Shown here: piece by piece, positions 26,001 to 33,148 of the stretch
Position numbering within the stretch: the stretch's first letter is position 1
Layout: the number at the start of each line of letters is the position of its first letter
Assembly: GCA_016209015.1 (NCBI GenBank)
Contig: JACQWY010000022.1
Span: 1-64,000, forward strand
Origin: Gammaproteobacteria bacterium
Lineage (GTDB): Bacteria; Pseudomonadota; Gammaproteobacteria; Ga0077536
Direction: 5' to 3'
DNA length: 64,000 bases
Notes under the pieces: generated by a model
Seen by the model: the letters and a program-made list of their open reading frames with translations, nothing else
Told to the model about the DNA's origin: nothing
Database searches by the model: none
Program-made: the position numbers and the translations under genes

Positions 26001-26156
26001 CGCGTCGAGCGGGGTGCCGAGCACGTCCGTCGCGGCGCGGCGCGTCAAGGTCTCCGCCGCCCGATTCCAGGCCACGATGCAGCCGTTGCCGTCGACGAGG
26101 GCGAGCGCCTCGTCGTCCAGGGCATCGAGCAGGGTCGAGAGCGCGGCAATGCTCAT
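23088..26156 (-). CDS. Hybrid sensor histidine kinase with PAS, GAF and receiver domains
   Basis: The 1022-residue protein is cytosolic (no membrane segments). Domains in order are a short PAS at the N-terminus, PAS-type domains up to about 350 (including AKFRSYVEDAPFALFVSGDDG), a GAF domain about 355-520, another PAS about 530-640, then HisKA with phospho-acceptor H657 (GVAHDFNNL). The HATPase follows (NLAVNARD, DTGCGMPP, GTGLGLATVFG), and a C-terminal receiver with D949 (LLTDVVMPEMSG) and a conserved Lys (NKPF). The several PAS/GAF domains suggest sensing of redox, light or small ligands, but no haem or flavin motif is diagnostic. No separate response regulator adjoins, so output must be elsewhere. 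Confidence 0.92.
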   Translation of the reverse strand: MSIAALSTLLDALDDEALALVDGNGCIVAWNRAAETLTRRAATDVLGTPLDALDLGDLGRIMPGVSPTRSDEVTVDDARAGALRVRLRALPEGGHVLRFRAAPAAEPSDGAALTRLAAVVPGLLFSFRCRADGTFEFPYMSGQFLRETLPGGVSFQGDAALSFVHPDDLDGVLASIGRAGREEREWHAEFRVRLPQLGERCVEGRAVPVPGAEGVLVWYGALHDVERRKAAELALAASAAKFRSYVEDAPFALFVSGDDGRIVDCNAAAVELLGYPAAALTGMSLATLHPEPLPATVSASLAAASAVCRVEFDEQMRRADGRLIDIQLRAVRMRDGQTLSFVQDITQRRRTQRRERLHSEVNRVLAEAQSLHEATPRLLAALCGALGWDLAAVWVIDERSRVLRCRGTWHRGEGAIEALAGYTRAVTFATGVGLPGRVWATQKLVHVAPVCAASGCLRAELATAAGLDSALGIPVIVDGRLEGVIDALGRGITAPDAPLRALFATLGDQLGQFIARRRAQDAAERFLSSSPAVIYALRVEAGELRTTWISDNVLALTGDSREDALAPDWWARRVHPADLPAVRAAHPWPYTAGAQTLEYRLRRADGEYRWVRDEKRPHGGELIGALSDVSERVRLEDQLRQAQKMEAIGQLAAGVAHDFNNLLTVILGYSGLLIAAADPHDPRRQQLVEIRGAGERAAALTRQLLAFSRKQILEPRIVDLNEALTNIERMLHRLIGENITLSLALAPELSRVRVDPVQFEQVVMNLAVNARDAMPEGGRLTIATRDVVLDAEACRRCPELKPGRHTVIVIADTGCGMPPDVQAHIFEPFFTTKESGKGTGLGLATVFGIVRQSEGRIEVATAPGAGTCFTIYLPALDRSGAPAADGAGAAPSARGGETVLLVEDEEDVRQITRLMLEQAGYRVVEAATGAQALALAADPRCTPDVLLTDVVMPEMSGRELAEQLRLRYPKLQAVFMSGYTDAAMVKHGLVDLDAAFVNKPFAVHTLAAKLREVLGPGEPGRG

Positions 26157-26344
26157 CGCAGGGTCGGTCCCGTCGTGTGCCGAGACCAGTGTCGGCGCGC
26201 CTGAGTATGTCGGATACTCCAGCCGTCGGCGCGGTCCGAAGTCGGCTTTTGGGGATCACGCGCCCCGTGCCCGGGCCGCATCGCAGGCACGGCATGCCGG
26301 CGTTCGGGAGGGGTCGGATATCGCCACCCGCCGCGGCGACGTCT

Positions 26345-26358
26345 TTGACATCGATCAA
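26345..26358 (+). promoter_or_regulatory. FNR/Anr-like box TTGACATCGATCAA
   Basis: This matches TTGAT-N4-ATCAA with one change (C for T). If the site is centred at -41.5, transcription would begin near 26393 with GTTAAT (26381-26386) as the -10, giving a 31-nt leader before the hemerythrin ATG. An additional 9-bp inverted repeat (ACATCGATC...GATCGATGT) overlaps the box. The arrangement fits class II activation by FNR/Anr of an oxygen-binding protein. Confidence 0.6.
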
Positions 26359-26423
26359 CACACGATCGATGTGGCCGTCGGTTAATGTGTGGCTCAAGAA
26401 AGAACGCAGACAGGATGGATGAC

Positions 26424-26888
26424 ATGCCGGTTCTCGAATGGTCGGATACGCTCGTCATAGACAACGGAGTGATGGATGGCGTCCATCACGCGTTCCTCGA
26501 CGTCCTGAACAGAATGGCCGAAGCGCAGGGTGACGATCTCATCCCGGCGATCGACGCTTTCATCGCGCACACGGAAGACCACTTCGCGCAGGAGGAGCGC
26601 TGGATGGAGGCGACCGGCTTCCCGCCCATGCACTGCCACTACAACCAGCACCAGGGCGTGCTCGAAGTCGCGCGCGACGTGCGCAAGCTCGCGAAGGACG
26701 ATCCCCGCTACGGCCGCCTGCTCGCGGAAGCCGTCGCGCAGTGGTTCGCGGATCACGTCGCGACGCAGGACACCTGGCTCGCGCAGTTCATGGTGCAGGA
26801 AGGCTACGACCCGAAGCTCCTCGACGATCCGAAAGCCGTGCCCGCGAAGAAGGCGGACTGCGAACCGGCGGCCTGCGGGAGCTGCTGA
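26424..26888 (+). CDS. Bacteriohemerythrin with cysteine-rich tail
   Basis: The 154-residue single-domain hemerythrin starts MPVLEWSD, the usual opening. The di-iron ligand set is complete: H21 or H22, H49/H53, E57 (HFAQEE), H72 and H76 (HYNQH), H111 and D116 (HVATQD). It binds O2 reversibly and may deliver or sense oxygen. I prefer ATG 26424 because AGGA lies 8 bases upstream; ATG 26415 is possible. Unusually, the last nine residues are CEPAACGSC, three cysteines added after the fold. A candidate FNR/Anr promoter precedes it. Confidence 0.88.
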   Translation: MPVLEWSDTLVIDNGVMDGVHHAFLDVLNRMAEAQGDDLIPAIDAFIAHTEDHFAQEERWMEATGFPPMHCHYNQHQGVLEVARDVRKLAKDDPRYGRLLAEAVAQWFADHVATQDTWLAQFMVQEGYDPKLLDDPKAVPAKKADCEPAACGSC

Positions 26889-27007
26889 TCGCCGGGGGAC
26901 GAGTGGCGGGGACCCATTACCCGAGGCAGCTCTGAACGAGTCCCTCCTGGACGTTTCGGAGTACGCGCGAAGCGTCCGTGCCGGTACGGGGCGGATCGGC
27001 CGAGGTA

Positions 27008-27047
27008 AGTAACGTGTCCCCGGGTCAACACGAAGTAAAGTGTCCCC
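27008..27047. repeat. AGTAAAGTGTCCCC repeats abutting a start codon
   Basis: AGTAACGTGTCCCC (27008-27021) and AGTAAAGTGTCCCC (27034-27047) are two direct copies separated by 12 bases. Motifs of this kind are scattered in proteobacterial genomes near REP-type transposases. The second copy ends exactly at the ATG of the TSUP gene. The rest of 26889-27007 holds a half copy of the AGCTCTGAAC family (about 26929-26939) and nothing else recognisable. Confidence 0.6.
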
Positions 27048-27830
27048 ATGGCTTTCACCATGGCGTTCATACCCCTCGCTCTGCTCGCCTTCCTGGCCGG
27101 CTTCGTCGATGCCGTGGCGGGCGGCGGAGGTCTGATCCAACTGCCGGCACTGTTCGCGGTGCTGCCCGGTGCGCCGCCCGCGACGCTGTTCGGCACGAAC
27201 AAGCTCGCGTCGATCTGGGGCACGCTCGCTGCGTCGACACAATACGTGCGCCGCGTGGTTTTGCCGTGGCGGGTCTTGCGGCCGGCCCTCGTCGCGGCGC
27301 TCGTCGGTGCCTTCGCCGGCGCACGTGTCGTGAGTCTGCTGCCGCAGTCGCTCGTACGCTACGGTGTGCTCGTGCTGCTCGCGCTCGTCGCCGTTTACAC
27401 GTTCCGCCGTCACGAACTCGGGACCGCGCACGCACCCCGGCTCGCCCCGCACGCGGAAGTTCCCGCCGCGGTCGCGACCGGCGCGGTGCTCGGCTTCTAC
27501 GACGGCGTGTTCGGACCGGGCACCGGCGCGTTCCTCGTCTTCGTGTTCGTACGCGTGTTCGGTTACGACTTCCTGCACGCGTCCGCGGCCTCGAAGCTCG
27601 TGAACCTCGCGACGAACTTCGCAGCGCTCGCCTGGTTCCTGCCGACCGGTCACGTCGTGTGGTCGTATGCGGCGCTGATGGCGGCGTGCAATATCGCGGG
27701 TGCCCTCGCCGGCAGCGGCCTGGCGATCCGTCACGGCAGCGCATTCGTCCGCAAGTTCTTCCTCGTCGTTGTCGTGGTGCTGATCGTGAAGCTCGCGTGG
27801 GATGCGGTGCGGGCGGGCGCCGTGCCATAG
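27048..27830 (+). CDS. TSUP (TauE/SafE) family membrane transporter
   Basis: The 260-residue protein has seven to eight hydrophobic segments and the family motif GFVDAVAGGGGLI in the first half. The mirrored GFYDGVFGPGTGAFL opens the second half, followed by ASKLVNLATNFAAL. The TSUP family exports sulfite, sulfoacetate or related C1/C2 sulfur compounds; the substrate here is unknown. The ATG directly follows a repeat, with no ribosome-binding site; ATG 27060 in frame is no better. It is convergent with the polysaccharide deacetylase across an intergenic region made entirely of hairpins. Confidence 0.85.
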   Translation: MAFTMAFIPLALLAFLAGFVDAVAGGGGLIQLPALFAVLPGAPPATLFGTNKLASIWGTLAASTQYVRRVVLPWRVLRPALVAALVGAFAGARVVSLLPQSLVRYGVLVLLALVAVYTFRRHELGTAHAPRLAPHAEVPAAVATGAVLGFYDGVFGPGTGAFLVFVFVRVFGYDFLHASAASKLVNLATNFAALAWFLPTGHVVWSYAALMAACNIAGALAGSGLAIRHGSAFVRKFFLVVVVVLIVKLAWDAVRAGAVP

Positions 27831-27833
27831 CAC

Positions 27834-27912
27834 CGTAGGTCCGATTAGCCGCAGGCGTAATCGGACGTTCGTCATCGCGATCGGATCGAGCGTCCCATTA
27901 CGCTGGCTCTAA
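27834..27912. repeat. GTCCGATTA double-hairpin element, copy 2 (right arm degenerate)
   Basis: The left hairpin (CCGTAGGTCCGATTAGCC...TAATCGGACG) is intact. The right arm reads GAGCGTCCCATTACGCTGGC and has lost the terminal ATCGGACCTACG. The element begins 4 bases after the TSUP stop codon. Loss of the outer arm distinguishes this copy from copies 1, 4 and 5. Confidence 0.75.
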
Positions 27913-27990
27913 GGAAGCTCTGAATTAGTTCAGAGCTTCCTGCGGCACAGGGATGTGCCGCCGTGAACAGTGGCGTAAGCCATTGTTCAC
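27913..27990. repeat. Three tandem perfect or near-perfect hairpins
   Basis: Immediately after the GTCCGATTA element come three stems. GGAAGCTCTGAA/TTCAGAGCTTCC (27913-27940) is a perfect 12-bp stem with loop TTAG. GCGGCACA/TGTGCCGC (27942-27961) has loop GGGA. GTGAACAGTGGC/GCCATTGTTCAC (27963-27990) is a 12-bp stem with one mismatch and loop GTAA. They separate the convergent TSUP and deacetylase genes. Confidence 0.75.
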
Positions 27991-28007
27991 GAATCACGGT
28001 CGAGGCC

Positions 28008-28898
28008 TCACGGCTCGATGGCGTGCACGCCCGTCAGATCCTCGTTCGCCGCCATCCATGCCGCGCGTGGATGCGCGGCTTTCCAGCGCGTGAAGAAATC
28101 GCCCATCGGCTCGAACACCACACCGTCGTGAGCGGCGAAATGATCGAGCAGACGCTCGAGCAGGAGCAGGCGGTTGCCGCGGCCTGTCGTCTGCGGGTGC
28201 AGCGTGAGGATGTAGGCGCCGCCGGGGCAGTGGCGATACGCGTAGTCGAAATCCCCGCGCCAGTTCTCCTCGATCGCCGAGGGCGCCATGAGGCCCGTGT
28301 TCATGCCGAGCACGAATTCGCTCGGCGGGAAATCGTCGAGGCTCCACGCCACCGGCAGCTCGACGAGCTCGGTCGTCGTGCCGAAGTGATACGCCGTGTC
28401 GACGGACCAGCGATCGCCGCTGCGGAGATAGTAGGGCAGGAAGTCGTGGCCCATGCAGCTCGAGTCGTATTCGAAGCCGTATTCGAGCAGGAGATCCACC
28501 GTGCGCTCGCTCAAATCCCAGGCCGGTGAGCGATAGCCGCGCGGCCGCACGCCTGCGACGCGCTCGAGCGCCGTGAGCCCTTCCTCCAGCACGCGCCGTT
28601 CGCCCGCTTCGTCGAAGGCCGCGGGATTCTCGTGCACCCAGCCGTGATGGACGAGCTCGTGACCGCGCGCGGCGAGATCGGCGACGAGGCGCGGATAGGC
28701 GTAAGCCGTGTGTCCCGGCACGGCGAAGCTCGTGCGGATCGAATAGCGATCGAGCAGCGCGAGAATGCGCGGCAATGCGACCGCGCCGAACTGACCGCGC
28801 GAAATCATGCTCGGATTGCGTGATTTCAGTGATCCGATCCAGGACGACATCGCGTCGAAATCGAAGGTGATGCAGCAGCTCAGTCTCGGCTCGGCCAT
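28008..28898 (-). CDS. Polysaccharide deacetylase family protein
   Basis: The 296-residue NodB-homology (CE4) protein has motif 1 TFDFDA (D13 base, D15 metal), FAVPGHTAYAYP, motif 2 HELVHHGWVHE with the metal histidines, and GYRSPAWD as motif 3. There is no signal peptide. It resembles the cytosolic HpPgdA/PuuE-like branch, whose members act on peptidoglycan fragments, allantoin or small amides rather than on surface polysaccharide. It is a single gene 31 bp downstream of nothing obvious; the aminotransferase upstream on the same strand ends at 28930 and may be co-transcribed. Substrate not determinable. Confidence 0.82.
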   Translation of the reverse strand: MAEPRLSCCITFDFDAMSSWIGSLKSRNPSMISRGQFGAVALPRILALLDRYSIRTSFAVPGHTAYAYPRLVADLAARGHELVHHGWVHENPAAFDEAGERRVLEEGLTALERVAGVRPRGYRSPAWDLSERTVDLLLEYGFEYDSSCMGHDFLPYYLRSGDRWSVDTAYHFGTTTELVELPVAWSLDDFPPSEFVLGMNTGLMAPSAIEENWRGDFDYAYRHCPGGAYILTLHPQTTGRGNRLLLLERLLDHFAAHDGVVFEPMGDFFTRWKAAHPRAAWMAANEDLTGVHAIEP

Positions 28899-28929
28899 GG
28901 GACACCTCGGTCGTGTGGGGGAGCGGCCA

Positions 28930-30072
28930 TTATAGGCGGGCGACGGCGTCCCTCACGATTTCCGCGAGGATCCCGAGCCCGCGCCCGGCGTCGTCCGGCG
29001 CGGCATGGCTGAAATTGAGCCGGATCGCGCCGCGCGGCTGCTCGACGGCATGGAACGGCTCACCCGGCATGAACGCCACGCCGCGCTCGAGCGCGGGCGC
29101 GAGCAGCGTGCGCGTATCGAGCGCGGCGCCGGCCGCGAGCTCGAGCCAGAAGAAGAGCCCCCCCGGGGGCAGCTCCCAGCGGGCGAGCCCCGCGAAGTGG
29201 CGGGCGAGATGCTGCGCGAACGTGTCGCGGCGTTCGCGATACCAGCCCGCGAACTCGCGCAGGCGGGCGCCGCGCCGCGGATCGCCGAACGCCTGCAGGA
29301 CGAGCCATTGACTGACGCGGTTGCTGTGCAGATCCGCCGCCTGTTTCAGGCGGGTGAGCGGCGTGACGAATTCCGGCGCGCAGGCGAGATAGCCGAGGCG
29401 CAACCCCGGCGCGAACGTCTTCGAGAACGAGCCCTGATAGATCCACGGCGCCGCGCGCAGATCCGCGCACACCGGCCGGTGCGCGCCGCCGGTGTAGTCG
29501 AGATCGCGATAGGGATCGTCCTCGAACAGCGTCACGCCCTCCGCGTCGCAGGCCGCGGCGAGCGCGCGGCGCGCCGCGTCGTCGAGACAGCGGCCCGTCG
29601 GATTCTGGAACGTCGGCACGACATAGGCGAAAGCCGCGCCCGCGATCGCCGCGGGCGTCGCCGGTTCGAATTCCGCGAAATCCGCCCCGAAGAAGCGGAA
29701 CGCCTGCAACGCGGCGAGATAGGTCGGCGATTCGACCGCGACCCGCGTGCCGGCATCGACGAAGAGCTTCGCGACGAGATCGATGCCCTGCTGCGAGCCC
29801 GAGAGCACGAGCACCTGGTCCGCGGTGCAGTCGAGTCCGCGATCGCGGAGCTGCGCGGCGATCGCCTGCCGCAGCGCGGGCTCACCTTCGCTCGGCCCGT
29901 ACTGCAGACACTCCGGCGGAACCGCGGAGAGATCGAGCTTTGGGAACGTCTCCGGTGCCGGCAGACCGCCGGCGAAGGAGATCATGCCGGGACGATCGAT
30001 GACCGCGAGGATTTCGCGGATGGGCGAGGGCACGAGGTCGGGGATGCGCCGCGAGAGGCGGGGAGTCGTCAT
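28930..30072 (-). CDS. PLP-dependent class I/II aminotransferase (2-aminoadipate type)
   Basis: The 380-residue fold-type I aminotransferase has ISFAGGLPAPETFP at the N-terminus, QNPTGR, EDDPY and the PLP lysine in GSFSKTFAPGLRLGY (K218). This pattern is that of the LysN/2-aminoadipate and MocR-like aminotransferases, without the GntR DNA-binding domain. The MarR regulator is divergent, 63 bp away, and probably controls it. The minus-strand neighbour polysaccharide deacetylase follows after 31 bp. Amino donor and acceptor unknown. Confidence 0.85.
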   Translation of the reverse strand: MTTPRLSRRIPDLVPSPIREILAVIDRPGMISFAGGLPAPETFPKLDLSAVPPECLQYGPSEGEPALRQAIAAQLRDRGLDCTADQVLVLSGSQQGIDLVAKLFVDAGTRVAVESPTYLAALQAFRFFGADFAEFEPATPAAIAGAAFAYVVPTFQNPTGRCLDDAARRALAAACDAEGVTLFEDDPYRDLDYTGGAHRPVCADLRAAPWIYQGSFSKTFAPGLRLGYLACAPEFVTPLTRLKQAADLHSNRVSQWLVLQAFGDPRRGARLREFAGWYRERRDTFAQHLARHFAGLARWELPPGGLFFWLELAAGAALDTRTLLAPALERGVAFMPGEPFHAVEQPRGAIRLNFSHAAPDDAGRGLGILAEIVRDAVARL

Positions 30073-30129
30073 GGGAATACCGTCAAGAAGGTTGACCTGT
30101 CGACAGCCTAAGCGGCGCGTGCTTATTAT

Positions 30130-30144
30130 GTCAATATGATTGAC
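30130..30144. promoter_or_regulatory. Perfect palindrome GTCAATATGATTGAC over the marR start codon
   Basis: GTCAAT and ATTGAC flank the central ATG, which is the start codon of the MarR-type gene (30136-30138). A TATTAT -10-like hexamer ends at 30129, six bases before the ATG, so a leaderless transcript is possible. The site is of the size and symmetry expected for a MarR-dimer operator and would block both the regulator and the divergent aminotransferase promoter. Confidence 0.5.
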
Positions 30145-30579
30145 TCAATAGACGCGCGGCGCGAAGCCGCATTGCGCAGCGCCATCGAGCGCTTCTATTT
30201 CGCCTACCGCGCGTTCACGGCGGGGCCCGATCGCATACTCGAACAGCGCGGTCTGGGCCGCGTGCATCACCGGATCCTGTATTTCATCGGGCGGCAGCCG
30301 GGGGCGCCGGTGAGCGCGCTGATCGCTACGCTCGGGATCACGAAGCAGGCGCTGAATGCGCCGCTGCGTCAGCTCGTCGAGATGAAGCTCGTCGCGGGCG
30401 AGACGCCGGAGCACGACCGGCGCGTGAAGCATCTGTCGCTGACCGCGGCCGGTGCGAAGCTCGAGGCGCGCCTGACCGGCACGCAGATGAAGCTGTTGGA
30501 CGCGGTGTTCGGTGCGGAGGGTGCCGGGGCGGAAGACGCCTGGCATCGGATCATGCTGGCGATACCTGAACGGGCCTGA
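30136..30579 (+). CDS. MarR family transcriptional regulator
   Basis: The 147-residue winged-helix protein has an N-terminal dimerisation helix and the recognition region VSALIATLGITKQALNAPLRQLVE. The wing is HDRRVKHLSLTAAG. Divergence from the aminotransferase and a palindrome over its own start codon suggest local autoregulation. There is no ribosome-binding site before ATG 30136. Ligand unknown. Confidence 0.85.
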   Translation: MIDSIDARREAALRSAIERFYFAYRAFTAGPDRILEQRGLGRVHHRILYFIGRQPGAPVSALIATLGITKQALNAPLRQLVEMKLVAGETPEHDRRVKHLSLTAAGAKLEARLTGTQMKLLDAVFGAEGAGAEDAWHRIMLAIPERA

Positions 30580-30583
30580 CGGC

Positions 30584-31939
30584 TCACACGACCCCGTAGG
30601 CGAGCATCGCCTCGGCGACTTTGACGAAGCCTGCGAGATTCGCGCCGCGCACGTAGTCGACGGGGCCTTCCTTGCCCGCGCCGTACTCGACGCAGCGCGC
30701 GTGGATGCCGTGCATGATGCCGACGAGCAGCTCCTGCAGCTCCTCGCCGGACCACGACAGGTGCGCGCTGTTCTGGCTCATCTCGAGACCTGAGACGGCG
30801 ACGCCACCCGCGTTCGCGGCCTTGCCCGGCCCGAACAGCACGCCACCCGCGCGGAACGCGGCGACGGCCTCGGGCGCACAGGGCATGTTCGCGCCTTCGG
30901 CGACAGCCAGGCAGCCGTTCGCAGCGAGGCGCGCGGCATCCCCGGCGCCGAGCTCGTTCTGCGTCGCGCAGGGGAACGCGAGCTCGCAGGGCACATCCCA
31001 GGCGCGCCGTCCGGCGGCGTAGACCACGCCGGAGAACTGTGCCGCGCATTCCGCGATGCGCCCGCGCCGTTCGTTCTTCAGCATCTTGATCCAGGCGAGC
31101 TGTTCGGGCGTGATGCCTGCGGGCACGTGGATGAAGCCGTCCGAGTCCGACATCGTCACGACTCTCGCCCCGAGCTGGATGAGCTTCTCCACGCAGTACT
31201 GCGCGACATTGCCCGCGCCCGAGACGGCACACGTGCGGCCTGCGAGCTCGCGGCCGTGGTGGGCGAGCATGTGCTGCATGAAGAACACGCAGCCGTAGCC
31301 GGTCGCCTCGGCGCGGATGCGGCTGCCGCCGTATTCGAGGCCTTTGCCGGTGAGCACTCCGGTGTGGCGGCGCGTGATGCGCTTCCATTGTCCGAACATG
31401 AAACCGATCTCGCGCTCGCCCACGCCGATGTCGCCGGCGGGTACGTCGGTGTCCTCGCCGATGTGCGGGTAGAGCTCCGTCATGAACGCCTGGCAGAAGC
31501 GCATGACCTCGCGCTCGCTGCGGCCGTGAGGATCGAAATCCGCGCCGCCCTTGCCGCCGCCCATGGGCAGGCCGGTGAGGCTGTTCTTCAGCGTCTGCTC
31601 GAAGGCGAGGAACTTGAGCACGGATTCGTTCACGTTGCGGTGGAAGCGGATGCCGCCCTTGTAAGGGCCGATCGCGTTGTTCATCTGCACCCGCCAGCCG
31701 CGGTTCACGCGCACCCGGCCCGTGTCGTCCTCCCAGCAGACGCGGAAGGACACGATGCGATCGGGCTCCGCGAGCCGGCGCATGATCTCGTATTCGCGAT
31801 ACTTCGGCTCCGTCGCGACGAGCTCGTGGATCGGTTTCGCGGCTTCGTGCACGGCCTGCAGGAATTCGGGCTGGCCCGGATTGCGGGCGGCGATCTCCAT
31901 CAGGAATTCTTCGAGCGTGAACGAGGCGATGACGGGCAA
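30584..31939 (-). CDS. gdhA: NADP-type glutamate dehydrogenase
   Basis: The protein is about 451 residues. FLQAVHEAAKP, RVQMNNAIGPYKGGIRFH (substrate-binding Lys), LPMGGGKGGADFD with the catalytic Lys, the Rossmann VSGAGNVAQYC, and the long C-terminal tail ending AYGVV match the hexameric GdhA of enterics (447 residues). It makes glutamate from 2-oxoglutarate and ammonia. I propose TTG 31939 as the start because CCGGAG lies 7 bases upstream; ATG 31969 upstream and ATG 31900 downstream are alternatives. It is convergent with marR, with a 4-bp gap. Confidence 0.92.
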   Translation of the reverse strand: MPVIASFTLEEFLMEIAARNPGQPEFLQAVHEAAKPIHELVATEPKYREYEIMRRLAEPDRIVSFRVCWEDDTGRVRVNRGWRVQMNNAIGPYKGGIRFHRNVNESVLKFLAFEQTLKNSLTGLPMGGGKGGADFDPHGRSEREVMRFCQAFMTELYPHIGEDTDVPAGDIGVGEREIGFMFGQWKRITRRHTGVLTGKGLEYGGSRIRAEATGYGCVFFMQHMLAHHGRELAGRTCAVSGAGNVAQYCVEKLIQLGARVVTMSDSDGFIHVPAGITPEQLAWIKMLKNERRGRIAECAAQFSGVVYAAGRRAWDVPCELAFPCATQNELGAGDAARLAANGCLAVAEGANMPCAPEAVAAFRAGGVLFGPGKAANAGGVAVSGLEMSQNSAHLSWSGEELQELLVGIMHGIHARCVEYGAGKEGPVDYVRGANLAGFVKVAEAMLAYGVV

Positions 31940-32066
31940 GGCAGGTCTCCGGTGGCGCGGCTCGTGCATTGTCGTGCGCCCCGTCGCCGCGCGCAAACGC
32001 CTGCCTTGCCGGCCCCGGGCTCGGGTGGCCTAATGCCGCGAATCGACGCGGACGAGGATACCGGAC

Positions 32067-33041
32067 ATGCATGCGGGCGTTCGTCAGAGCTACTCCTTCC
32101 TGAAGATCCTCACGGGCCCGGATCTCGCGAATCGCAGGCTGCCGGTCGTCGCGGCGACGGCGGCCAACGACGGCCCCGTGGTCTGGCTCACGGCGTGCAG
32201 CCACGGCGACGAGGTCGGTGGCATCGCGGTCATCCACGACGTGCTCAGACGCCTGCAGAGGAGCCTGCTGCGCGGCGCCGTGCACGCCTTCCCGCTCATG
32301 AATCCGATCGGCTTCGAATCGGGCACGCGCAACATCACGATCAGCCGCGAGGACCTCAATCGATCGTTTCCCGGCAACCCCCAGGGCTCGCTCGGCGAGC
32401 GCATCGCGCAGCTCATCTTCAGCCGCATCCACGAGACGCGGCCGAGCCTCGTGCTCGATCTGCACAACGACTGGATCCGTTCCATTCCCTACACGCTGCT
32501 CGATCCGCCGCCCGCGGAGACGAGTGCGGCGGTCTATGCGGCGACGCGGACGTTCGCGCGCGAAGCGGGCCTGTGCGTCATCGCCGAGACCGAGGCCGTG
32601 CCGACGGCGCTGTCGTACAACGCCCTCCGCGCCGGCATTCCGGCGCTCACGCTCGAGCTCGGCGAGCCGCGCGTGGTGAACGAGGCGCACGTCGGCTCGG
32701 GCGTCGAGGCGATCTGGAATCTCTTCGCGCAACTCGGCATGGTCGCGCCCCGCGAGCCGCCGTTCCGCTATCCGCTGCCCGCGAAGTTCGGCGACGGCGC
32801 GATCCTCGAATACGTCGATCGCCCCCACGGCTCGCGGAGCGGCATCATCCGCTTCCTCGTCGAGCCCGGCACGGAGATCAGAGCGGGCCAGCCGTTCGCG
32901 AGGATCGTGAACGCGTTCGGCAAGCACCAGGAGACGGTGAAGGCGGCGCACGACGGGCTCGTGCTCGGGCATTCGGATTCGGCGGCGGTGTTCCCGGGCA
33001 TGCCGATCATGGCGTTCGGGGTGAGAGGGGAGGGGGCGTAG
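32067..33041 (+). CDS. Succinylglutamate desuccinylase/aspartoacylase family zinc hydrolase (M14-like)
   Basis: The 324-residue protein has the zinc site SHGDEVGG (H46, E49) and the third ligand in LDLHND (about H133). The C-terminal half contains the small beta-domain with ILEYVDRPHG. Family members deacylate N-succinylglutamate, N-acetylaspartate or similar amides. No arginine-succinyltransferase genes are present, so AstE itself is unlikely. The start at 32067 is weakly supported by a GGA-containing leader. Its stop TAG (33039-33041) is supplied by the palindromic repeat. Confidence 0.8.
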   Translation: MHAGVRQSYSFLKILTGPDLANRRLPVVAATAANDGPVVWLTACSHGDEVGGIAVIHDVLRRLQRSLLRGAVHAFPLMNPIGFESGTRNITISREDLNRSFPGNPQGSLGERIAQLIFSRIHETRPSLVLDLHNDWIRSIPYTLLDPPPAETSAAVYAATRTFAREAGLCVIAETEAVPTALSYNALRAGIPALTLELGEPRVVNEAHVGSGVEAIWNLFAQLGMVAPREPPFRYPLPAKFGDGAILEYVDRPHGSRSGIIRFLVEPGTEIRAGQPFARIVNAFGKHQETVKAAHDGLVLGHSDSAAVFPGMPIMAFGVRGEGA

Positions 33042-33131
33042 GTCCGTATATTGATTAGCGCCAGCGTAATCGGACGTTCAAGGCGCGGATGGAACGTCCG
33101 ATTACGCCTGCGGCTAACCAACGGACCTGCG
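33037..33131. repeat. GTCCGATTA double-hairpin element, copy 3
   Basis: The copy begins CGTAGGTCCG, has a 5-base insertion (TATTG) before ATTAGCGCCAGCGTAATCGG, and ends CTAACCAACGGACCTGCG, so both outer stems are slightly damaged. The TAG at 33039-33041 is the stop of the preceding zinc hydrolase. It separates convergent genes. Confidence 0.8.
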
Positions 33132-33148
33132 AAGCGGCGACACGTGAA

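Noticed and set aside
30369-32972. An 867-codon minus-strand frame overlapping gdhA and the zinc hydrolase
   Set aside because: It is antisense to one supported gene and out of frame to another, with no recognisable domain.
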